Program-made: the position numbers and the translations under genes | The notes under the pieces: generated by a model | Seen by the model: the letters and a program-made list of their open reading frames with translations, nothing else | What the model was told of the DNA's origin: nothing | The model's database searches: none | Assembly (NCBI GenBank): GCA_030536675.1 | Contig: JAUNPM010000023.1 | Coordinates: 1 to 11,991 of the forward strand | Reading direction: 5' to 3' | Length of the DNA stretch: 11,991 nt | Origin: Clostridia bacterium | GTDB taxonomy: Bacteria; Bacillota; Clostridia; Lachnospirales; CAG-274 | In this document: positions 1 to 8,044 of the stretch, piece by piece | Numbering within the stretch: the stretch's first letter is position 1 | Layout: each line of letters starts with the position of its first letter

Positions 1-2
1 TA

Positions 3-1169
3 TATTGGGTCGGCGGTAATGACAGAAGAATAAATTTGTTTGAAAACATATTCCCTGTACCAAGAGGCGTTTCATATAATTATTACATCATAAATGACGA
101 GAAAACAGTGCTTATGGATACTGTTGACTATGCCATAGGAAGAGAATTTATTGAAAATGTTACACACGTTTTAAACGGAAGAACACTTGATTATATTGTT
201 GTAAATCATATGGAGCCTGACCATTGCGCAACAATAGGAGATCTTGTTTTAAGATACCCCAATGTAAAAATAATAGGCAATGCCAAAACATTTCAGTACA
301 TTAAACAGTTTTACGGTGATTTGAAATTTGAAGCCGTAACCGTTAAGGAAGGGGATACCCTTAACACAGGAAAACACACTCTGCATTTTGTAAACGCTCC
401 TATGGTTCACTGGCCCGAAGTTATGATGGTTTATGAAGAAAGCACAGGAACACTTTTTTCAGCTGATGCTTTCGGAACATTCGGCGCCCTTGACGGAACT
501 GTTTTTGCCGATGAAGTGGATTTTGACAGGGATTGGCTTGATGATGCAAGAAGGTATTATACCAATATTGTAGGTAAATACGGAGTGCAGGTTCAGGCTG
601 TATTGAAAAAAGCAGCGGCACTTGATATTAAAATTATATGCCCATTACACGGACCCATTTGGAGAGAAAATTTGGAATATATAATTGACAAGTACAATAA
701 ATGGAGCAGCTACGAGCCCGAAGAAAAGGGTGTAATGATAGCCTATGCTTCAATGTACGGAAATACCGAAAATGCAGCTAATGTACTTGCAAATATGCTT
801 GCAGAAAAAGGTGTGCGTAAAATAAGAGTGTATGATGTATCCGTTACTCACGTGTCACAGCTTGTTTCAGAAAGCTTTAAATACAGTAATATAGTAATTG
901 CCGCACCTACATACAACGGTGCCGTATACCCAATAATGGAAAATTATATTACCGATATTAAAGCACTTAACCTTCAAAACAGAAAGGTTGCCGTAATTGA
1001 CAACGGAACTTGGGCAGTCACAGCAGGAAAGCTTATATCAAAAGAAATAAGCGAAATGAAAAATATGACTGTTTTGGATAAAACATTCTCAATTAAATCA
1101 GCTGTTTCATATGATCAGATAGATGAGCTTAATGAATTTGCCGATATGATAATTGAAAGTATGAAGTAA
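3..1169 (+). CDS. fprA: Flavodiiron protein, FprA family (5' end cut by window edge)
   Basis: A-type flavoprotein that reduces O2 to water (some members reduce NO to N2O) in the cytoplasm, using electrons from rubredoxin or a similar carrier. The first ATG-like start in frame would be the TTG at 36, but the frame stays open to the window edge and reads YWVGGNDRRINLFENIFPVP, a typical family N-terminus, so the true start lies about ten codons outside the window. The metallo-beta-lactamase-like domain carries the full diiron ligand set: H-x-E-x-D-H from position 207, then His (MVHW), Asp (SADAFG) and His (CPLHGP), at the family's usual spacings of 67, 19 and 61 residues. A flavodoxin domain follows from about position 729, with an FMN phosphate loop reading ASMYGNTENA. 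There is no C-terminal rubredoxin or flavin reductase fusion. It is convergent with the sulfate operon. The family assignment is firm; the choice between O2 and NO as substrate is open. Confidence 0.95.
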   Translation, partial: YWVGGNDRRINLFENIFPVPRGVSYNYYIINDEKTVLMDTVDYAIGREFIENVTHVLNGRTLDYIVVNHMEPDHCATIGDLVLRYPNVKIIGNAKTFQYIKQFYGDLKFEAVTVKEGDTLNTGKHTLHFVNAPMVHWPEVMMVYEESTGTLFSADAFGTFGALDGTVFADEVDFDRDWLDDARRYYTNIVGKYGVQVQAVLKKAAALDIKIICPLHGPIWRENLEYIIDKYNKWSSYEPEEKGVMIAYASMYGNTENAANVLANMLAEKGVRKIRVYDVSVTHVSQLVSESFKYSNIVIAAPTYNGAVYPIMENYITDIKALNLQNRKVAVIDNGTWAVTAGKLISKEISEMKNMTVLDKTFSIKSAVSYDQIDELNEFADMIIESMK

Positions 1170-1180
1170 TTAACAATTCT

Positions 1181-1219
1181 CTGAAATATCCCCTGTCAAG
1201 CTGACAGGGGATATTTCAG
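1181..1219 (+). terminator. Perfect hairpin downstream of fprA, probable terminator
   Basis: An 18-bp perfect stem (1181-1198 with 1202-1219) closes a 3-nt loop, 11 bases after the fprA stop. The G-run of the stem is followed by ATATTTC rather than a pure T-tract, so termination may be imperfect. The core CCCCTGTCAAGCTGACAGGGG recurs at 1517-1539 at the far end of the same intergenic region. Confidence 0.6.
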
Positions 1220-1511
1220 ACTGTCAAAAAACTAAACTTTTTAAGAAAAATTGAATTTCTTGCGACACCGTAATTCAAAAAGCGTCGCAGACTTTAATCC
1301 GCAGGTCGAGCTTTGCCCGACCGAGGACGGAGACTAGTTTGTGTACTTGCATAGCAAGAACGCAAACTACACGGCTGGTCTCCACCTTAGCATACTGCAA
1401 GAAATGCTTGCACAGAAAGATTTATCTGACAGCCGCAGGCTGGCTTTCAGCTTTAGCTGAAAGTGCTGACAAGCATTTCTTGCAAGCGTGTCGACTTTAT
1501 CGACACGCAGA

Positions 1512-1541
1512 AATATCCCCCTGTCAAGCTGACAGGGGGTA
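1512..1541 (-). terminator. Hairpin downstream of cysN, probable operon terminator
   Basis: On the minus strand this hairpin begins about 9 bases after the cysN stop. The stem pairs CCCCCTGTCA with TGACAGGGGG plus an AT extension with one bulged base, followed by ATATTTCTG, a short T-rich tail. It is a near copy of the hairpin at 1181-1219. The two may act as outward guards stopping fprA and operon transcripts from running into each other. Confidence 0.6.
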
Positions 1542-1549
1542 TTCTTACA

Positions 1550-3238
1550 TTATATTTGGTTGTTTATTATGACCTTTCTGTAGGTATCAAAATTCATCCA
1601 TTTTTTAAAGAAAACTGCCGAACCATCTGTTTCCTTATATTCATTAATAAATTCCTTAAATTCCTCATTGCTTTTTACTTTTATCTCAAAGCCTCTGCCG
1701 TTTACAACAGGCACACCGCTGTATTTATATTCTTCAGCAGGGACAATATCCGTTATTTTTTTATTCCTTATATACACGGCAATTTCATCACGTAAAACAA
1801 TTATGTCAAAATCATTGGGATAACCATAGCTTTCCCCTTTAACGGGAATTTCGTCACCAACAGTATATGTATTATTAACTGTATGATATTTTAAAACGGA
1901 AAGGCTTTCAACACTGTATCCAAATTCTTCAAATATATCTCCTCTTGCCTCTAAATTGCCTTTTTTAAAAGACGCTCTGTCTGAAAAAGAACCTGACTTT
2001 TCCTTTAACTCTTCCACAACTCCGCAGGCAGATGTCATATTTGTTACCCTGTCTATGAGTATAAGCTCTCCCAGAGTTTTGTGATATTTAAATTTATCCG
2101 CAACTATAGGCTCGGATAGCTCAATTTCACAAAATGCAATTCCGTTTTTACTTAATGACCTTGCACTTATATGCTCCCCCGTGTTTATATTGACCGCATA
2201 ATTTATTTTAGTCACAACACAAGGTATGGATTTTGTTCCCAATTTTATAATATAGTCTTTGCCTTCATAAAGAGGTTCATCGTCCATCCATAATAATGAA
2301 ACTCCTATTTTCTTATAAGCTGCTATATTTGTGCCCTTTACCAATACACAGCCCCTTGAAACGTCTACCTCTCTGTCAAGAGTAATTGTAACAGGCTGAC
2401 CCTTAAACCCTCTTTCATCTTCCTTTCCCGCTGTAAGTATGTTTTTAACATTTGCCTTTTCATTGCTTGGAAGTATTACAACCTCATCGCCTGTATTTAT
2501 TTCTCCCGACTCTATTTGTCCCTGAAATCCTCTGAAGCTGTGATTTGGGCGGCATACCCTCTGTACGGGCATATAAAATCCCTCTTCTTCATTTTTTTCA
2601 GACACATCAATGTTTTCAATATAAGTCAAAAGAGGCTCTCCCTTATACCAAGGTATGTTTTCCGACTTGACCGTTACATTGTCCCCTTCCGTTGCAGAAA
2701 GAGGTATGACCTGTACGTTTTCAAGTGAAAGCTCCTCTTTGAGCTCCTCTATCTGTTTATTTATTTTGTCAAACACATTTTTGTCATACCCTACAATATC
2801 CATTTTATTTACTGCAAACACAAAATATCTTATACCCATAAGCTTGCATATTCTTGCGTGTCGTCTTGTCTGAATAAGCACACCCTTTTCGGCGTCCGTA
2901 AGAATAACGGCAAGGTCCGCAAATGAAGCTCCAACAGCCATATTTCTTGTATATTCCTCGTGTCCCGGAGTGTCGGCAACAATAAAACTTCTGTTGTCTG
3001 TTGTGAAATATCTGTATGCCACATCTATTGTTATGCCCTGCTCTCTTTCAGCCATAAGGCCGTCAAGGAGAAGGGAATAATCGATTTTTCCTCCTCTGCT
3101 TCCAACTTTGCTGTCCAGCTCAAGAGCTTTTTCCTGATCGGCATAAAGAAGCTTTGCATCATATAATATATGCCCGATAAGAGTTGACTTTCCGTCGTCC
3201 ACACTTCCGCAGGTAATAAATTTAAGTAATCCTTTCAT
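1550..3238 (-). CDS. cysN: Sulfate adenylyltransferase subunit 1 (GTPase), with C-terminal extension
   Basis: Regulatory GTPase of ATP sulfurylase; its GTP hydrolysis drives CysD to make APS from sulfate and ATP. The EF-Tu-like GTPase domain shows GSVDDGKST (residues 11-19), DTPGHEEY (89-96) and NKMD (144-147), followed by two beta-barrel domains to about residue 412. I start it at the ATG at 3238 (562 residues) because the protein then begins directly with the P-loop strand, a GGGAGGG site lies upstream, and the start is one base after the cysD stop; the 17 extra codons of the longer frame lie inside cysD. E. coli CysN is about 475 residues. Here some 150 residues follow the barrels with no P-loop, so this is not a CysNC-type APS kinase fusion, and the tail is unidentified. 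Last gene of the operon. Confidence 0.93.
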   Translation of the reverse strand: MKGLLKFITCGSVDDGKSTLIGHILYDAKLLYADQEKALELDSKVGSRGGKIDYSLLLDGLMAEREQGITIDVAYRYFTTDNRSFIVADTPGHEEYTRNMAVGASFADLAVILTDAEKGVLIQTRRHARICKLMGIRYFVFAVNKMDIVGYDKNVFDKINKQIEELKEELSLENVQVIPLSATEGDNVTVKSENIPWYKGEPLLTYIENIDVSEKNEEEGFYMPVQRVCRPNHSFRGFQGQIESGEINTGDEVVILPSNEKANVKNILTAGKEDERGFKGQPVTITLDREVDVSRGCVLVKGTNIAAYKKIGVSLLWMDDEPLYEGKDYIIKLGTKSIPCVVTKINYAVNINTGEHISARSLSKNGIAFCEIELSEPIVADKFKYHKTLGELILIDRVTNMTSACGVVEELKEKSGSFSDRASFKKGNLEARGDIFEEFGYSVESLSVLKYHTVNNTYTVGDEIPVKGESYGYPNDFDIIVLRDEIAVYIRNKKITDIVPAEEYKYSGVPVVNGRGFEIKVKSNEEFKEFINEYKETDGSAVFFKKWMNFDTYRKVIINNQI

Positions 3239-3239
3239 T

Positions 3240-4139
3240 TTAGAAATAACCCTCCCTCGTACGGCGCTCCATACTTCCCGCCGCCTCATTGTCTATAACT
3301 CTGGAAGTCCTTTCAGATGATACCGCACTTAATGTTTCTTCAATTATTTCATCAAGAGTATGAGCCGTTGATTCCACACCTCCCGTAAGAGGATAGCACC
3401 CCAAAGTCCTGAATCTGACTGACTTGTATTGCGGCTTTTCACCCTCCTTAAGAGGAAATCTGTCGTCATCGACCATTATTATGTTTCCATCTCTTTCAAC
3501 AACAGGTCTTTCAGCCGCAAAATAAAGAGGAACGATATCAATTTTTTCTCTCTTTATATACTGCCATATATCCTTTTCCGTCCAGTTTGAAATTGGGAAA
3601 ACTCTTATACTTTCACCTTTTTTTATTCTTGTATTATACAGCTTCCACATTTCGGGGCGCTGATTTTTGGGGTCCCATGAATGAGCCTCATTTCTGAAAG
3701 AAAATATTCTTTCCTTGGCACGGGATTTTTCTTCATCACGTCTGCCACCTCCAAAAGCAGCAGTAAATCCGTATTTATTAAGTGCCTGCTTTAAAGCCTG
3801 AGTTTTCATAATGTCAGTGTAAGCAGCCCCGTGTTCAAAGGGATTTATACCATTTTTGACACCCTCCTCATTTGTATATACTATCATATCGATGCCCAGC
3901 TTTTTCGCCGTTTCATCTCTGAATTTTATCATATCCTTAAACTTCCAAGTTGTATCAATATGCATAAAAGGAAAAGGCGGTTTTTCGGGATAAAAAGCCT
4001 TCATTGCAAGATGTAGCATAACAGAGCTGTCCTTTCCTATTGAATACAGCATAACAGGCTTTTCACACTCTGCCGCAACCTCCCTTATTATATATATAGC
4101 TTCCGCCTCAAGCTCATCAAGATGAGATAACTCACTCAT
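3240..4139 (-). CDS. cysD: Sulfate adenylyltransferase subunit 2 (catalytic)
   Basis: Catalytic subunit of heterodimeric ATP sulfurylase (sulfate + ATP to APS + pyrophosphate), acting with CysN in the cytoplasm. It belongs to the adenine nucleotide alpha-hydrolase (PP-loop) superfamily: the pyrophosphate loop reads LYSIGKDSSV (residues 31-40), the family block GGGRRDEEKSRAKER lies at about 130-144, and the conserved C-terminal FRTLGCYP at 243-250. Its 299 residues match the usual length (E. coli about 302). AGGAGG lies 8 bases before the ATG. It sits 17 bases after aprB and 1 base before cysN, as expected for co-translated partner subunits. A PAPS reductase (CysH) shares the fold, but the arginine/glutamate-rich block and the adjacent CysN settle the call. 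Confidence 0.96.
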   Translation of the reverse strand: MSELSHLDELEAEAIYIIREVAAECEKPVMLYSIGKDSSVMLHLAMKAFYPEKPPFPFMHIDTTWKFKDMIKFRDETAKKLGIDMIVYTNEEGVKNGINPFEHGAAYTDIMKTQALKQALNKYGFTAAFGGGRRDEEKSRAKERIFSFRNEAHSWDPKNQRPEMWKLYNTRIKKGESIRVFPISNWTEKDIWQYIKREKIDIVPLYFAAERPVVERDGNIIMVDDDRFPLKEGEKPQYKSVRFRTLGCYPLTGGVESTAHTLDEIIEETLSAVSSERTSRVIDNEAAGSMERRTREGYF

Positions 4140-4156
4140 ATTTTTGCCTCCTTTAT

Positions 4157-4471
4157 TTAATATTTATTGGATTCCTTACTGTCTACATTTATTTCTTCAA
4201 TACTTCCCTTTGGAGATTCTATGACCCACTTAAGTATATCGCCCTTCTTCTCTGTATGTAAAATACTTCCCATACCTCCCATATCAGCTCCCAAATAAAA
4301 ACCTATTGCATAAGCGGAGCACTCTTTCACACAGGAGGCACAGCCCCAGCAGTCCTTTGGATATTTAATATAGGCCCTGTTGTTTTCATCGATTTTAATA
4401 AGGCTTCCGGGACATACAATACTGCACCTTTTGCAGCCTACACACTTGTTTTTATCAATAATTATGCTCAT
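4157..4471 (-). CDS. aprB: Adenylylsulfate reductase beta subunit, two [4Fe-4S] ferredoxin
   Basis: Electron-transfer subunit that passes electrons to the flavin of the AprA-like partner for reduction of APS to sulfite and AMP. Two [4Fe-4S] motifs are visible: Cys10-x2-Cys13-x2-Cys16-x3-Cys20-Pro and Cys41-x2-Cys44-x2-Cys47-x3-Cys51, followed by a tail of about 50 residues. I chose the ATG at 4471 (104 residues) over the one at 4489 because a GGTGGAG site precedes it closely and the protein then starts MSIIIDKNKCVGC, as family members do. It overlaps the end of aprA by 17 bases, implying translational coupling. It is shorter than the beta subunit of sulfate-reducing bacteria (about 150 residues), which have a longer C-terminal tail. 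It could be named a generic ferredoxin, but the context supports AprB. Confidence 0.88.
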   Translation of the reverse strand: MSIIIDKNKCVGCKRCSIVCPGSLIKIDENNRAYIKYPKDCWGCASCVKECSAYAIGFYLGADMGGMGSILHTEKKGDILKWVIESPKGSIEEINVDSKESNKY

Positions 4472-6155
4472 ATGCTCCACCGCCTTCATCTATATCTCTG
4501 AGTATTATATTTATTTCACCGTTTTTAAGCCTTGAATTTACAAACTTACTGCCATACACCTTATCTCTGTAAGGATGATCCAAATTTTCCGCAAAGCTGT
4601 GCCATCTGGTTTCCTTCCTTGCTTTTAAATGAGCAATTACACTTCTGCACACAACAAGTCTTTCTCTCAATTCATATATATACATAAGCTCCTGAAAATC
4701 TTCAGCCTTAAGGTTATCGGAGAGCTTATAAAGCTGCCTTATTTTATCATCTGCAATGTCCAACTGCTTTTCATTATATCTGTAATTTGTCTTTATTCCT
4801 CCTCCATAAGAATCCATAACGGTCTGCATAGCTTCTTCAATTTGTTCCGTTGTAAATATTCCGTTTTCTCTTTTTAAAAAGCCCATAACTTCATTTAAAT
4901 GCTTTTCAATATCACTTTTATTTATTGCCTTATTTTCAAAATTTTTAATATCCTCAATTACTGTATTTGCAGCTATTTCACCTTCTGCAAGAGCCCCTGT
5001 AACATATTTCTGCGGCGAACCTCCCGCCACATCGCCTGCCGCATACAGCCCTTTTAACGTAGTTCTCCTTTTTGTGTCTATCCAATAACCGCTTGCAGTA
5101 TGTCCTCCCACTATGTACGGCTCCGTACCTTCAATTTCAACATTTTGTTCAGAAGGATTTTTGCCGCTTTCTATCCATTTTAAGGTTTGGGAAGGCGCCA
5201 TATTTAAATAGGCTTTTTTAAGCTCCTCGTTTTGTTCACTTGTTATTCCCTCTGTTTTTAAGTAACAGGGACCTCTCCCCTGTGTATTTTCATTTACTGT
5301 TCCGTATACTCTTTCAGATGTGGTAATGCCGTAATTTTCTTCATATACTTCCCCAAGAGAATTTATCTGTTTTGCTCCCACTCCTTGAGCAAGAGTGCCT
5401 GTAGGCGCTATTGTGTCCTTACATCTCAATGCTATAAATCTCATTTCAAATGTAGTCATTTCGGCTCCCGCCCTTATGCCCATAGCATATCCCGCTCCTG
5501 TGTTAAAGGGTGAATACCACATTTTATGCCTTGAAAAGCCCGAATTATTTGGCTTATAAAGCCCTGCGGCGCCTCCCGTTGATATTATTACAGCCTTAGC
5601 CTCTATTACATAAAACACATTGCTTTGAATGCCTATGCCGTAAGCACCCTTTACCTCATTGTTTTCACTTGAAAAATCAATAATGTTTACTCTGTTTAGC
5701 ACCTTCACATTATGACAGGTATTTACTGCATCTGCAAGCAGGGGCTTTATGTTTTCACCGTTTATTTTAATATTTCTGTTTCCTCTTGTAACGTATTTAC
5801 CGTCCTTATCCTTTAATATTACAAGCCCCAGCTCTTCAAGCCTTTTCGTCACTTCATTAAGTTTTTCACTCATTGTAATTAGCAGATCCTCTCTTGCTAT
5901 TCCGTGAGCGTCTTTTTTTGCATAATCCGCATAATCTTGGGGTGTTCTTCCCTCTGTTATGTAAGCATTTAGAGCATTTACACCTGCCGCCAGACAACCG
6001 CTTCTTTTAATATTTGCTTTTTCACATATAACCACCTGTATTTCGGGAGCTTTTTCCGCAATTGTTAAAGCTGCGTAACAGCCTGCCGTTCCCCCTCCCA
6101 CTATTAATACATCTGTTTTAATTTTTTCAACCTTTATATTTTTATTATCAGTCAT
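4455..6155 (-). CDS. aprA: Adenylylsulfate reductase alpha subunit, FAD flavoprotein
   Basis: Likely catalytic subunit reducing APS to sulfite plus AMP with FAD, paired with the ferredoxin subunit it overlaps. It belongs to the fumarate reductase/succinate dehydrogenase flavoprotein superfamily: N-terminal dinucleotide fold VLIVGGGTAGCYAAL (residues 16-30), the AprA-like block FNTGAGYAMGIRAGAEMTTF (217-236) followed by RCKDTIAPTGTLAQGVGA, then GGHTASGYWID (350-360) and the FAD-binding YAAGDVAGG (371-379). The helical C-terminal domain runs from about 440 to 566. At 566 residues it is shorter than AprA of classical sulfate reducers (about 650). GAGGGAA precedes the ATG, and the gene starts 13 bases after cysA. 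The main alternative is a fumarate reductase-like enzyme of other function, made unlikely by its place between a sulfate transporter and ATP sulfurylase. Confidence 0.86.
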   Translation of the reverse strand: MTDNKNIKVEKIKTDVLIVGGGTAGCYAALTIAEKAPEIQVVICEKANIKRSGCLAAGVNALNAYITEGRTPQDYADYAKKDAHGIAREDLLITMSEKLNEVTKRLEELGLVILKDKDGKYVTRGNRNIKINGENIKPLLADAVNTCHNVKVLNRVNIIDFSSENNEVKGAYGIGIQSNVFYVIEAKAVIISTGGAAGLYKPNNSGFSRHKMWYSPFNTGAGYAMGIRAGAEMTTFEMRFIALRCKDTIAPTGTLAQGVGAKQINSLGEVYEENYGITTSERVYGTVNENTQGRGPCYLKTEGITSEQNEELKKAYLNMAPSQTLKWIESGKNPSEQNVEIEGTEPYIVGGHTASGYWIDTKRRTTLKGLYAAGDVAGGSPQKYVTGALAEGEIAANTVIEDIKNFENKAINKSDIEKHLNEVMGFLKRENGIFTTEQIEEAMQTVMDSYGGGIKTNYRYNEKQLDIADDKIRQLYKLSDNLKAEDFQELMYIYELRERLVVCRSVIAHLKARKETRWHSFAENLDHPYRDKVYGSKFVNSRLKNGEINIILRDIDEGGGAYEHNY

Positions 6156-6168
6156 AACAGTTCCCTCT

Positions 6169-7227
6169 TTAAATCACTATTGTATCTTCCCTGACAGCCT
6201 TATTTTCAAGCAAATAAACATTATCACCTTTTGTTACAAACATTCTGTAAATAAATACATCTACCTTTTCGCCACGGCTTATATTTTCTTCATCAAGCCC
6301 CCGCCTTGCACTTAACACATTGCCGCCGCATCTTACCGTTATTTCCATATCGCTTCCTCTGAATGACACTCTTTCAACAATGCCCTCTGATGCGGAATTT
6401 TTGTATTTCTGCACCTCTCCCTTTTTTGTCACTCTGACAAATTCAGGTCTTAATATGGCTTTGTCCGCATTTTCAATTTTATCAAAGGTCTTAAAACTTC
6501 CGTAGTCATCAATAAAAGCTGCCTGACCGAAAAATGATGCCGTAAAAGCTGTTGCGGGATTTTGATATATTTCATAAGGACTTCCCTTTTGCTCAATTCT
6601 TCCCTTATTTGTTATTATGATATCATCGGCAACCTCTATTGCTTCGTCACGGTCGTGAGTAACAAATATACTTGTCACTCCCAGCTTTTCGATCATTTCC
6701 TTAAGCCAGCTCCTTAACTCCTGTCTTACCTTTGCGTCAATGGCGGCAAAAGGCTCGTCAAGGAGCAAAAGCTGTGGGTTTGGAGCTATTGCCCTTGCAA
6801 AGGCAACTCTCTGCCTTTGTCCACCCGAAAGCTGACTTGGGTATCTCTTTTCAAGCCCCTTAAGCCCTATAAGCTCAATAAGCTCTCTTACTCTTTCATC
6901 TGTTTTCTTTTTGTCTGTCTTTTTTACATTTAAGCCAAAGGCAATGTTGTCATATACAGTCATATATCTGAACAGTGCATAATTTTGGAAAACAAATCCT
7001 ATTCCTCTTTTACTTGCGGGAATATTGTTGACAGTCTTTCCGTCAATTATTATTTCACCTGAATCGGGGGATTCAAGTCCTGCGATCATTCTCAATATTG
7101 TTGTTTTACCACTGCCGCTGGGTCCCAGAAGTGCGGCGAGCTTTCCCTTTTCTATTCCGAAATTCACATTATCAGATGCCTTATAGCTTCCGAAATTTTT
7201 ATTTATATTTTTCAGCTCCACATACAT
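6169..7227 (-). CDS. cysA: Sulfate ABC transporter ATP-binding protein
   Basis: ATPase that powers sulfate (or thiosulfate) import through CysT/CysW at the inner face of the membrane. Walker A is GPSGSGKT (residues 35-42), the Q-loop Gln is at 81, the signature is LSGGQRQ (133-139), Walker B is LLLLDEP (153-159), and the switch His is at 191 in VTHDRDEA. A TOBE-type regulatory domain fills about residues 240-352. The 352-residue length is normal for CysA. The ATG directly abuts the cysW stop (TAAATG), so translation is probably coupled; a GAAGGA-like site lies just upstream. ATPases for molybdate or spermidine look similar, but the permease partners and downstream genes specify sulfate. Confidence 0.94.
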   Translation of the reverse strand: MYVELKNINKNFGSYKASDNVNFGIEKGKLAALLGPSGSGKTTILRMIAGLESPDSGEIIIDGKTVNNIPASKRGIGFVFQNYALFRYMTVYDNIAFGLNVKKTDKKKTDERVRELIELIGLKGLEKRYPSQLSGGQRQRVAFARAIAPNPQLLLLDEPFAAIDAKVRQELRSWLKEMIEKLGVTSIFVTHDRDEAIEVADDIIITNKGRIEQKGSPYEIYQNPATAFTASFFGQAAFIDDYGSFKTFDKIENADKAILRPEFVRVTKKGEVQKYKNSASEGIVERVSFRGSDMEITVRCGGNVLSARRGLDEENISRGEKVDVFIYRMFVTKGDNVYLLENKAVREDTIVI

Positions 7228-8043
7228 TTAACATTCCTTCTTTCCCTTATATTCAATAACACTTCTTGCAATCAATATTATAACAGCCATAATTACAAGT
7301 ATTGATGACACTGCAAAAGCAGGTACATACTGAAATTCATTAAACAATATTTCAATATGCAAAGGAAGAGTATTCGTTTTTCCCCTTAAATGTCCCGATA
7401 ATACGGAAACCGCACCAAATTCGCCCATAGCTCTTGCAGTACACAGCACCAGACCGTAAAGAAAAGCCCATTTAATATGAGGGAAAGTCACCTTTGTGAA
7501 TATTGTAAAGCCTCCCGCTCCCATAAGAGCCGCCGCTTCCTCTTCATCTGTTCCCTGAGCCTCCAGCACAGGTATAAGCTCCCTTGATATAAAAGGAAAG
7601 GTTACAAACACCGTAGCAAGTATAATTCCCGGTACGGCAAACACCACCTTGATACCCATATTCTGCAAAAAAGGATACAAAACACTCTGCCTGCCAAATA
7701 TCAAAACAAATATTAAGCCTGCTATAATGGGAGATATTGTAACAGGCAGATCAATAAGTGTTGTAAAAACCTTTTTACCCTTAAAATTAAACTTTCCAAC
7801 CGCCCATGCGGCAAATATACCAAATATGGTATTTATGACAACAGCACAAGCAGTAGCCTCAACAGTAAGCAAAACAGCCTTTATTGTGTATTCATCTGTT
7901 ACGGCATCTCTGTATTTTTCGATTCCGTCCCTTAATGCCTCCGCAAAAACTATATACAATGGAAGCAGGAGAAACAAAAATGCAAATACGGCACATATGC
8001 CTATCAATATGTACTTGACCGTTTTTGATTGATTTTTATGCAT
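7228..8043 (-). CDS. cysW: Sulfate ABC transporter permease CysW
   Basis: Membrane-spanning half of the sulfate import channel, pairing with CysT. Its 271 residues include six hydrophobic segments; the first (about 11-34) follows a short Lys-rich cytoplasmic start. The EAA loop that contacts CysA is at about 168-189 (EEAAALMGAGGFTIFTKVTF), and the conserved block ARAMGEFGAVSVLSG (203-217), typical of CysW, follows. AAAGGAGG lies upstream of the ATG inside the end of cysT, and only one base separates the two genes. The C-terminus is a short basic tail. Confidence 0.94.
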   Translation of the reverse strand: MHKNQSKTVKYILIGICAVFAFLFLLLPLYIVFAEALRDGIEKYRDAVTDEYTIKAVLLTVEATACAVVINTIFGIFAAWAVGKFNFKGKKVFTTLIDLPVTISPIIAGLIFVLIFGRQSVLYPFLQNMGIKVVFAVPGIILATVFVTFPFISRELIPVLEAQGTDEEEAAALMGAGGFTIFTKVTFPHIKWAFLYGLVLCTARAMGEFGAVSVLSGHLRGKTNTLPLHIEILFNEFQYVPAFAVSSILVIMAVIILIARSVIEYKGKKEC

Positions 8044-8044
8044 C

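Larger units (their letters stand above)
1181..1541. other. Multi-hairpin intergenic element between convergent genes
   Basis: About 360 bases without a credible gene, tiled almost end to end by inverted repeats: 1181-1219; 1243-1248 with 1256-1261; 1261-1266 with 1284-1289; 1304-1308 with 1318-1322; a three-tier stem of 1329-1334, 1335-1341 and 1346-1350 with 1354-1358, 1363-1369 and 1378-1383; a perfect 15-bp pair of 1396-1410 with 1470-1484 that encloses two smaller hairpins (1430-1442 and 1444-1463); 1486-1494 with 1500-1508; and 1512-1540. The composition is richer in GC than the flanking intergenic DNA. The two end hairpins are near copies of each other. It could be a dispersed palindromic repeat (REP or MITE-like), a structured RNA, or an accumulation of terminator-like insertions. 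Open frames crossing it lack ribosome binding sites and protein-like composition. Confidence 0.6.

Noticed and set aside
36..38. TTG at 36 as the start codon of the flavodiiron protein
   Set aside because: The frame is open to the window edge and upstream residues match the family N-terminus; the spacing of diiron ligands also implies about 20 residues before this codon.
1181..1541. CRISPR array
   Set aside because: The repeated units are hairpins of different sequence and length, without regular direct repeats and spacers.
1339..1795. Two overlapping plus-strand open frames in the hairpin region and the end of cysN
   Set aside because: They arise from palindromic DNA and from the antisense of cysN, lack ribosome binding sites, and have no recognisable protein features.
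1550..2002. APS kinase (CysC) domain fused to CysN
   Set aside because: No G-x4-GK-S/T motif or other kinase signature occurs in the C-terminal 150 residues.
4472..4489. ATG at 4489 as start of aprB
   Set aside because: The ATG at 4471 has a better-placed GGTGGAG site and gives the conserved N-terminus; the longer form adds only six residues inside aprA.
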